A stretch of 64,000 bases of DNA from Apium graveolens. Lineage: Eukaryota > Streptophyta > Magnoliopsida > Apiales > Apiaceae. Position 1 is the first letter of the stretch. Every line of letters begins with the position of its first letter. Shown in pieces: positions 56,720-64,000 of the stretch. Both the position numbers and the translations under genes were made by a program. Location: assembly GCF_009905375.1 (NCBI RefSeq), contig NW_027419958.1, positions 1 to 64,000 on the forward strand, read 5' to 3'. A model generated the notes under the pieces. The model was not told where the DNA came from. It was given only the letters and a program-made list of their open reading frames with translations, and ran no database searches.

Positions 56720-57325
56720 ATGTTTGTAACATGTCTCTGTGCTAGATTTCAAGTAAATCCCAAAAAATCACATTTGATGGCAATAAAGGGAATTTTCAGA
56801 TATTTGAAGCGAACAACAAACTTGGGATTGTGGTATCCTAAGGGAACTGGTTTTGAAGCTGTTGGATACACAGATGCAGATTTTGCTGGGTACAGGGTTG
56901 ACAAGATGAGTATTAGTGGAAACTGTCAATTTCTTGGACAAAGAATTGTATCTAGGTATAGTAAGAAACAAAAATCTCTCAACTTCTATAGCTGAGGCTG
57001 AATATATAGATGCAAGAAGTTGTTGTGCTCAATTGCTTTGGATTAGAATTCAACTAATGGACTATGGCCTAGTGTTACACAAAATTTCAATCATGTGTGA
57101 CAATACAAGTGCCATTTATATTTTTGCTAATCCAGTTAATCATTCTAGAACTAACCACATTGATGTAAGGTACCATTAAAATAGAGAACATGTTGCAAAT
57201 GGTATTATTAAGATCATTTTTGTTCCAACAGAAAAACAATTAACTGACATTTTCATTGAACCTTTGGATGAAGCAACTTTCACTAGACTGGTTAGTGAAA
57301 TTGGAATGTTAAATTTTTCATCCTA
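56720..57325 (+). pseudogene. SIRE-E RNase H, one frameshift
   Basis: Open blocks 56720-56995 and 56916-57179 overlap and read as one domain after a shift near 56985: C-A-R-F-Q-V-N-P, G-Y-T-D-A-D-F-A-G, S-I-A-E-A-E-Y, C-D-N-T-S-A. A TAA near 57178 interrupts before R-E-H-V-A-N-G. The C-terminal L-D-E-A-T-F-T-R-L-V-S-E-I-G-M-L-N matches the SIRE-A tail (L-D-E-S-T-F...G-M-L-N-Y). Confidence 0.85.
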
Positions 57326-58203
57326 ATGGCAAGAACTCAGCTAATATCCTACAGCAGATTAATTTCTGATATATCAGAATTAATTTGATTTAATTGGAAA
57401 TTAATTGGAATTTGATTTATAAATATTTCAGAATTCTCTATATATTTATTTTTCTATATTTAAAATTCAACTTCTTTTTGAAATTATAAGAAAAACTGTC
57501 TAACTGTTAATTTACATTTTCAATATGTGAAATTAATATAAGATAAAACTCAAAAGAACAAAAGTATGTAGAGAACTGAGTTCTCGATAATTCTAAATGA
57601 CTTCTCAACAAGTCATTTTGAGACTTTTCGATAGAGTTCTCGATAAGTCTTTTTCTTGACTTCTCGAAGGACTTCTCGGCAAGCCTCATTATGACTTCTC
57701 GATAAGTCTTGTAGAGATCTCATCATATATTTGTTCCTAAAGTTCTCTATAAGTATAAATTTTAGACTTCTCGATAACTTAGAACATAAATAATTTAATT
57801 TAATAAATTAATTTAGTACAATGCTTTTGATATAAAATCATTTTAATTTTATTTGATTTAATTAAATAAAAATTGGATAAATTCAGTCCATTGAATAGAA
57901 ACTGGGCATTTATTTGACATCTCTATAAGTCATTATCTAGTTCTCGACAAGAGTTAGGATAGTGACATCTCGATATGTATCTATTCATTCACGTGACTTT
58001 TTGTTAAGCAAATCCCATCCGTTATTCCTACTTCTCGACAAGTCACTTATCTTTCTCTATAAATAGCCAGACATCCCGAGATAACCCCTCTTTACGCTTT
58101 TGCGATCTCAATTAACCTAGTTTTTGCAAACCTTAACTGCTCTCTCTTATTTCGAGTTCTTTCTCTCTCGAATTTCTTACCCACTAAAATTTGTACACTT
58201 ACT
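57326..58203 (+). other. SIRE-E spacer between pol and the post-pol ORF, with a motif array
   Basis: Non-coding. From ~57560 to 58060 it holds repeated GACTTCTCGATAAGTC, itself an inverted repeat (GACTT/AAGTC), and relatives. The core TCGA(T/C)AAGTC is shared with the LTR array at 54460-54935 in the same orientation. Confidence 0.75.
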
Positions 58204-59486
58204 ATGGCTTCAAACACTGTTAGAGCTATTATCCCAAAGGATGGTACCAACTACTTAGCTTTCACTGATGCTAACCAAGCTCCTGATAGTTTCAAAAGCT
58301 TTGTTAAATTTTTATCTGAGAGTCACTTTGCAGGTGCCTTGACTGCTAATCTCAACCTGTACTTGGATGTTCTCAATGACTTTTTGAATTCAGCTGTAGT
58401 TAGGATTGTTTTGCATGAGAATCAAGTTGTCTCTTCGGTGCTATAGTTAGGATTGTTTTGCATGAGAATCAAGTTGTCTCTTCGGTGGTAAGATGTTCAA
58501 TTCAAGGCCAACAAGTGGAATTTGATGAGAATGATATCAACAAGGAACTGGGAATCCTTACTGACAGCATGGTGAAGGTACCAACTCAACAGGAGTTAGC
58601 TGAATTTATGGATTTCATAAATTACAGCAAGAAGATCAACCTTGCCTTCTTGAATAAGAAGCATCTTAGGAGGGAATGGTCATTCCTGTTTGACTTAATA
58701 GTGAGAGCCTTCACCTAAAGGAAAAATGGGTATGATAATATATCTAGTGTGTTCCAAAAGCTGGTGTTCTCTATGGCTCACAACAGGCACATTAATGTGG
58801 GTCTATTAATCCTGGAAGAACTCAACACAAGGCTCATAATACCTTTGGCCACTAGAGGTAAGCAAGTTTTCTTTCCTAGGTCTATTCTGTCTACTTTAAA
58901 TCATAAAGTTGCAGACTTACATTAACTTAATGGGATTTATAGGACTAAAATAAGCAATTATAAACAAGTGTCCAAGATATTATTTGGTTAACTAGTTATA
59001 AAGAACAAGGTACCAGTAGGTCTAAAATTTACTAACTTTATGTAAGAGAGATTCAGAACCAACCCATACCCTATGCCTGACATGAGGTCAAGTGCAGTTT
59101 CTAAATCAGTTATGGCTCCTGCACCTGTTGAAGTAAAAACATGGGATAACCAACAGGATCCTTCCACAATTGTGACCACTTCTTCTCTACCATTAGAAGC
59201 TAGGGAACCAACTGGTTCATCATCTCAAACTAGTGAAGTTAGTAAAAAGAAGAGAAATGAGGCACCCGTAAATGTCATAAATGAGAGTAGTGAGGATCAA
59301 ATCTAAATAGAGTCAATCCTGGAAAAGAAACTAAAGAAGACAAAGAACATTGAGCCGACCACTCATGAAGCTACCTCTATATCCTCCCAAAAGGATGCAG
59401 TTGTAAAAGAGGGTAATAAACAGACTCTAGGGGCACCTTCTCAACAAAGTGTTTCTATTAAAAAAAGCACTCTCCCTAGTACAATC
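58204..59486 (+). pseudogene. SIRE-E post-pol ORF (function unknown), broken by a 47-bp duplication, stops and ATH1
   Basis: Starts at the Met at 58204 (M-A-S-N-T-V-R-A-I-I-P). The first frame ends at 58446 because of a 47-base tandem duplication at 58397-58487. The second frame (58458-58718) has L-R-R-E-W-S-F-L-F-D-L-I-V-R-A-F. Broken pieces follow with V-F-Q-K-L-V-F-S-M-A. A Ser/Lys/Glu-rich tail (58960-59486, open part 59073-59306) ends in S-I-K-K-S. ATH1 then interrupts. Layout and sequence parallel the SIRE-A ORF at 1-1051. No signal peptide or clear membrane helix, so an envelope function is not shown. Confidence 0.7.
58397..58487. repeat. 47-bp tandem duplication inside the post-pol ORF
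   Basis: TAGTTAGGATTGTTTTGCAT begins both 44-base copies (58397-58440 and 58444-58487), separated by CTA. A period of 47 is not a multiple of three, so it shifts the frame. Confidence 0.95.
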
Positions 59487-60884
59487 TGATAAGTGGAATT
59501 TATATCCACTTGGAACGCTTCATATCGGCTTAAGTTGGTGTTTTGGACTCAAGTATGTGGTGTTTTTTATATATTTTATGTTTAGTTGTTACAGGGCGCT
59601 AGTCAGGAGGAGGAATTGCGTTTTAAAATGATTTTTATGCTAGTAAGAGGTCAGGAATGGAGTTTCCGAAGATCGTATAAAGAAAGGAGCGCAAAAAAAG
59701 AAAATTCAGAGTTTTTGTCAGAAGGCAGGCGCGCCCGCGCCTGAAGCAGGGCGGTCGCGCCAGGTGTTCCAACAAGGTAGCATGCCTGCGCCCATTAAAT
59801 CCTGTAGATTCATGTTTCTAGTATGATTATGATATTATGAGAGTCCAGATGAACCAAGGGCCTATATCTAAAGATAAAAGGACATTTTTATCAACAAGAA
59901 AGCAAGGCAGAACATTAAGAAGACCTAGAGCACATGAGACGACTAAGGAGAAGAAGAATAGTTTCATACTTTTGTATTCTTCAATTTAGGCGATACTTTT
60001 GGATGCTTGCGTTATTCTTATTCTAAACCCTATTACTTTTATATTATATCGTAGTATTCTGAACTTATTTATTACCATGGTTTAATTGGAACCCATGGTG
60101 ATGATGTGTTCGATCATGAATTAATCGCTGTCATGGGGTTCTAGCGGATTTATTTATGGATTTCAATAGTTGATTGTTTAAATCTTTAGTGTGTGGTGAT
60201 TTATGATTTCCTAGTTTGGTTGTGCTTATTTGTCTTTGATGCATAGCTAACATCTAAGATTATTTGTTAATCTCTATTGAAGCGACAATGAATATAGAGG
60301 TTTAGAACTTGCCATGCTAGCATAGGTTTATGTATGAATTGACTTGCATAATTCATAGTGTAATTTTAAGCATCTTACACACCCTATGTAATCATAATAG
60401 ATAACCTGCTCTTCAACCGTTATATTTTCAAATTCTATAGACATATAGGGTTTAAGCATAATTGGTGTCTACTTAACTTCTATCTTGATTGTGGATGCTT
60501 AGTAGTAGGGTATACGTATATCGAAAGATAACGTATACTAATTTTGTGTTATCTGATTAGTTATCATCACCATCACATGCTATTGATAAGGTATAAAATT
60601 TAAATGAAGTATTTAATGAAGTTAGAATCCCATGTTTTATTCTTATATAAGTAATTCACTTTTAATCTCTTAGTTAATGCATGCTAGTATAATCTCTTAG
60701 GTAGTTAATCAACTCAAATTTTTTACTTGTCTTAGCTGTGAACGATAATTATACATTGTTGCATAAGTGCATAATCTGAATTTAACCTAAACCAGTCTCT
60801 GTGGAAACAAACTCGACTTAAATCTTGTACTACTTGTGATCACGTATGCTTGCGTGTATTTTTTAGTGTGTTTTAGTGTGAACA
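59487..60884 (+). repeat. ATH1 5' LTR (about 1398 bp)
   Basis: Starts TGATAAGTGGAATTTATATC and ends TTTTAGTGTGAACA, six bases before the primer site. The other LTR is not in the window, so the ends rest on the TG/CA borders and the abrupt change from SIRE-E sequence at 59487. It contains a small G/C-rich patch (~59725-59790), and I see no gene in it. Confidence 0.8.
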
Positions 60885-60890
60885 AGTGTT

Positions 60891-60908
60891 TGGCGCCGCT
60901 GTCGGGGA
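60891..60908 (+). other. ATH1 primer-binding site (tRNA-Asp type)
   Basis: TGGCGCCGCTGTCGGGGA differs at two positions from the complement of the plant tRNA-Asp 3' end, as used by Athila elements. Confidence 0.9.
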
Positions 60909-61026
60909 CTCGGTGTTAATTTTTAGTTTATGTGCTTGACATCGGTGGTCATTAAAGTTCACTGACACGGATTATTTTACTTTCACGGTTTACTTGTTTG
61001 TGTTTCAGGTACTCGAGAGAGCGTGT

Positions 61027-62590
61027 ATGCGAACACGTTCTCAATCTCTTAAGGAAACTATTGAAGAAGTGGAAAAAGAAGTTCTTGAAGAAGTTGATAA
61101 AGTTGAAGAAGAAAGTGAAGAAGAAGAAGTAATCATTAGAATTGGAGATCCAGCAGCAGCAACAAAAGCGTTGATGGATTATTCTCAACCAAAGATTATG
61201 GACATTCAATCGAGCATTGTCAGGCCAGCCATCACGGCTAATATCTTCAAGATCAAGCCTGGCACGATCTAGATGGTCCGGAATTCAGTTCAGTTTGGGG
61301 GTGATCCAACAAAAGATCCCAACATGCATATTAGGGTCTTCATTGAGACCTGTGACACTTTTAAGTTCAACAATGTCTCTGAAGTTGCTGTAAAATTGAG
61401 GTTTTTCCCATTCTCTCTGAAGGATAAGGCTAAGGGCTGGTTACACTCTCTACTAGCTGGTTCGATTGCTACTTGGGAAGATCTTGCTCAAAAGTTTCTC
61501 ACTAAATTCTTCCCTAAGACAAAGACAACTACAATCAGGAATGCTCTTACTCAATTTGTGCAGCAATCAGGTGAATCTTTATGTGAAGCATGGGAGCTCT
61601 ACAAGGAGATGCTTAGGTGTGCCCTCACCATGGAATGCCTGACTGGATGGTGATCAATTGATTTTATAATAGTTTAGGAGCAGAGTCAAGACCTATGCTC
61701 GATGCAGCATCAGGTGGAGCTCTATAGGCTAAAAGCTATGAGGAAGCTTATGAGCTGATCGAGATGATGGCTGTGAATGAATCTCAGAACCCAACCCAGA
61801 GAATGCCACAGAACAATATAGCAGGAGTTCTTGAGGTGGATATAGCTACAACTGTCACTGCTCAGCTAAAGGTGATTACTATGAAAATTGATTCTCTGGC
61901 CAACTATGGAGTTATTCAGATAGCCAGTATTTGTGAGATGTGTGAAGGTGCGCATGCGATGGAGCATTGTGTTATATCTTGTGAATCAGCTCAGTTTGTG
62001 AGTAACTTTTGGAGGCAGCAGCAGCTAGTTCCTTCTACGTACCATCCTAACAACCATAATCATCCGAACTTCAATTTGAGCAACAATCAGAATGCAATAC
62101 AACAACCGTACTAGCAGTTTGGAAATAAGAAATTCAATCCTCATAATTTTTAGCAACAGTATGCACCAAGGCAGCAATTTCATCCACGGGGAATGCAACA
62201 ACAATCTCATGGAGGTCCAGGTACATCCGTTAATGAAAAATCTGAATTGGAGGAGTTGAGGCTTATGTGCAAAAGCCGAGCAGTTTCAATCAAGACTTTG
62301 GAGAACCAAACAGGGCAAATTTCCAATACATTATTGAGTCGACCTTAAGGAACTCTTCGTAGGATACAAAAGCTAATCCAGGCAAGAGGGAAGTCAAAGA
62401 ACAAATTAATGCAATCATCTTGAGGTCTGGAATGGTCGCTAGCCCTCAAAATCATGATAACAAAAATTCTGAAAAACAAATCCAGAATTCAGGCTCGCAT
62501 GCGCCCTATAGCAGCGCGCCCGTGCCCTTGCCAATTTCAGAAAGTGAAAAAAATTGGTTATTCAGTTGTGAAAAAGGATGGCGAAGCGGA
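61027..62590 (+). pseudogene. ATH1 gag, broken
   Basis: The start is probably the Met at 61027 (M-R-T-R-S-Q-S-L-K-E), followed by a Glu-rich coiled stretch. A TAG at 61270-61272 stands between T-I and M-V-R-N-S-V-Q-F-G-G, where the frame otherwise continues. The gag capsid domain (61273-61653) has L-R-F-F-P-F-S-L-K-D-K-A-K-G-W-L and F-L-T-K-F-F-P. A shift near 61615 precedes a stretch read in another frame, and the block 61764-62114 follows with C-E-M-C-E-G-A-H-A-M-E-H-C, the single knuckle of Athila gags. Further stops occur near 62112, 62151 and 62346. Confidence 0.85.
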
Positions 62591-63247
62591 AACGAAGAAA
62601 AATTCTGCTAAAAACACTACTCCTTAGCAGAATACATGGGAGAAACAAGGCTATCCGCCTCCCCCATATCCTAAAAGGCTTCAAAAGCATAAGTTTGACA
62701 AGCAATTTGCCAAAATTTTGGAGGTTTTCAAGAAGCTGCATATCAACAGACCTTTTGCAGAAGCTCTAGAATGAATGCCGAGCTATGCTAAGTTCATGAA
62801 GGGTATTCTGTCTCAGAATTTAAAGCTTGAGGAGCTGGAAACCGTTGCTCTAACGGAAGAGTACAGTGTTATGCTACAACAGAAATTGCCTCTGAAGCTT
62901 AAAGATCCTGGAAGCTTCACTATTCCTTGTACCACTGGCGATTTTTCTTTCGATAAATATTTGTGTGACTTGGGAGCTAGCATCAATCTGATGCCCTTGT
63001 CCGTCTTCAAGAAACTTGGCTTGCCTGGACCAAAACGGACAAACATGTCCTTACAGTTAGCCGATCGGACCATCACTTATCCACGAGGTATAGTGGATGA
63101 TGTCTTGGTCAAGGTGGAAAAACTCATCTTCCCTGCTGATTTTTTAATTCTGGATTTCGAGGAAGATGAGAAGATTTCCATCATCTTGGGAAGACCATTC
63201 TTGGATACAGGCCGGACTATGTCAATGTGCAAAAATGAGAGCTGACG
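62591..63247 (+). pseudogene. ATH1 protease region
   Basis: P-P-P-P-Y-P and F-A-K-I-L-E-V-F-K-K-L-H-I-N precede a TGA near 62771. The block 62775-63245 follows with Y-A-K-F-M-K-G-I-L, then C-D-L-G-A-S-I-N-L-M-P, the aspartic-protease-like active site of Athila, and I-I-L-G-R-P-F-L. Apart from the stops before and after, the domain looks complete. It would process the gag polyprotein. Confidence 0.88.
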
Positions 63248-63910
63248 ATGAAGGTTCAAGATCAGAAGGTCACTTTTAATGTGTTCAAGGAAACAAAGTT
63301 ACCCAAAGATAAAAAGGAGTGCTTTAAAGTAGAGCGGGTCGACTTTGTCATGTATTCAGAGCTTAAGCAATTGCCAAAGTCAGATACCTTAGAGAGATCC
63401 TTAATAGGGGAATCAGTTATTGAAGATGAAGAAGGAGCAGACCCACTGCAGGTTTTGAATGCACCTCCATGGAAGTGGAAGTTGGATATGCCATTCGATT
63501 CTCTTGGGTTAGCAGAGCTGAAGATTCCTCGGGGGCGTCTTGAGCCATCTATTGAAGAAGCTCCCATACTTGGGCTCAAACCGATGCTAGATCATTTGAG
63601 GTATGCATTTTTAGGTGCACCCCCTGACAAGGAGTTGGAATATATCCATGATAATCTAAAGGGTGAACGAACGGTTTCTCCCATGCTTACAGATGGTCCC
63701 TCTCATACACCATAGACAGTTGATAGATGTGGTCTTGGTGATGCGCATTATAGAAGGTTGATTCGACATATTGAGGCCATGCATGACATCCACTAACGTT
63801 TTGCTGAAGGTTTAACACACGCTCTCGGTACTATTTTCTGAGACACTGGTGTCGAGGTTGATTGGCCACCTGATCCTCCACCCGAAGAGAGTGATCCTCC
63901 CGCTAACTAG
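63248..63910 (+). pseudogene. ATH1 region after protease, RT absent
   Basis: The open block 63248-63715 has the known pre-RT segment (L-K-P-M-L-D-H-L-R-Y-A-F-L-G). It then continues as A-P-P-D-K-E-L-E-Y-I-H instead of RT. The same frame carries on past TAG, TAA and TGA codons to 63908, including H-I-E-A-M-H-D-I-H and V-D-W-P-P-D-P-P-P-E-E. I recognise this part only as resembling 3'-end ORFs of some Athila-type elements. The sudden change suggests a large deletion joined in frame. Confidence 0.65.
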
Positions 63911-63956
63911 GTATGCCTTGTATCCTTATTATTACCTTCAATGAGGACATTGAAAA

Positions 63957-63973
63957 TTTTAAGTTTGAGGGTG
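63957..63973 (+). other. ATH1 purine-rich tract
   Basis: TTTTAAGTTTGAGGGTG follows the last stop by about 47 bases and resembles the AAGTTTGGGGG tract found after pol in Athila elements. It is followed by TGATAATG, which shares only its first six bases with the LTR start, so I do not call a 3' LTR. Confidence 0.5.
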
Positions 63974-64000
63974 ATAATGTAAGGATTAGTAGTTTGTGTG

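Larger units (their letters stand above)
54189..59486 (+). mobile_element. SIRE-E: plus-strand SIRE/Maximus-type copia element, 5' half deleted
   Basis: Starts with a truncated 5' LTR (54189-~55018) that joins directly to the C-terminal part of integrase. Primer site, gag, protease and most of integrase are missing. The integrase end, linker, RT, RNase H and the post-pol ORF follow. ATH1 interrupts at 59487, and the rest, including the 3' LTR, lies beyond the window. Its RT and post-pol ORF are related to those of SIRE-A. Confidence 0.85.
59487..64000 (+). mobile_element. ATH1: Athila-type Ty3/gypsy element, gag-protease form, 3' end outside the window
   Basis: 5' LTR 59487-60884, a tRNA-Asp primer site typical of Athila/Tat elements, then gag, an Athila-type protease (D-L-G-A-S-I-N) and a C-terminal stretch up to a stop at 63908-63910. 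No RT, RNase H or integrase follows the protease where expected: after H-L-R-Y-A-F-L-G the frame runs into a short tail and an A/G-rich purine tract. It looks like a deletion derivative that would need another element's enzymes. Stops and shifts in gag show this copy is dead. Confidence 0.85.

Noticed and set aside
63966..63980. TGATAATG after the purine tract as the start of the ATH1 3' LTR
   Set aside because: Only the first six bases agree with the 5' LTR start, and the following bases differ.

Overview
The window is plant nuclear DNA made almost entirely of nested LTR retrotransposons. I found no ordinary host gene, tRNA, rRNA or CRISPR. The retroelement lineages (Ty3/gypsy Tekay-type chromoviruses with ~4 kb LTRs, Ty1/copia SIRE/Maximus-type elements, and an Athila-type element), the initiator-Met and tRNA-Asp primer sites, and AT-rich DNA with CG/CHG-type decay all point to a eudicot with a large, repeat-rich, heterochromatic region. 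I cannot name the species from sequence alone.

Layout. One minus-strand SIRE-type copia element (SIRE-A) is the oldest scaffold. Its 5' LTR is at 52182-53535 and its 3' LTR lies beyond base 1. Later events split it into pieces: 1-2208 (post-pol ORF and RNase H), 27989-29315 (RT and the integrase-RT linker), ~47612-47686 (a scrap of integrase zinc region) and 49255-53535 (pre-integrase, protease, gag, 5' LTR). TEK1, a decayed Tekay-type gypsy element (2209-27988), sits in the RNase H region. TEK2, a second Tekay element (7974-22146, perfect 5-bp duplication GTTTG), sits inside the gag of TEK1. TEK3 (29316-43296) is a sister of TEK2 with no target-site duplication. It joins two unrelated flanks and probably formed by recombination between two insertions, with loss of the SIRE-A integrase. 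Next come COP2 (43297-~47611), the 5' half of a plus-strand copia element, and a solo LTR of the same family (47687-49254, duplication AACTC) inserted in SIRE-A. Beyond the SIRE-A 5' LTR lie 653 bp of unassigned DNA. SIRE-E (from 54189), a plus-strand relative with its 5' half deleted, follows. An Athila-type element, ATH1 (59487 to the window end), has inserted in the post-pol ORF of SIRE-E.

How the parts work together. Each element carries gag (particle protein), protease, reverse transcriptase/RNase H and integrase, in whole or in part, for copy-and-paste transposition. All are damaged. TEK2 and TEK3 are the best preserved: they share one long gag-pol frame broken by a few stops and single-base indels. 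Most of these stops look like C-to-T changes in CG or CHG context, which suggests methylated, silenced copies.

Most unusual content: (1) an acidic, coiled-coil-like ORF of 220-237 codons on the sense strand between the primer site and gag of TEK2 and TEK3, which is not a standard part of Tekay elements as far as I know; (2) an extra ORF downstream of pol in both SIRE-type elements; (3) short motif arrays shared between different parts of the SIRE elements; (4) a 15-bp hairpin and a phased repeat in the leader of COP2; and (5) the recombinant origin of TEK3.
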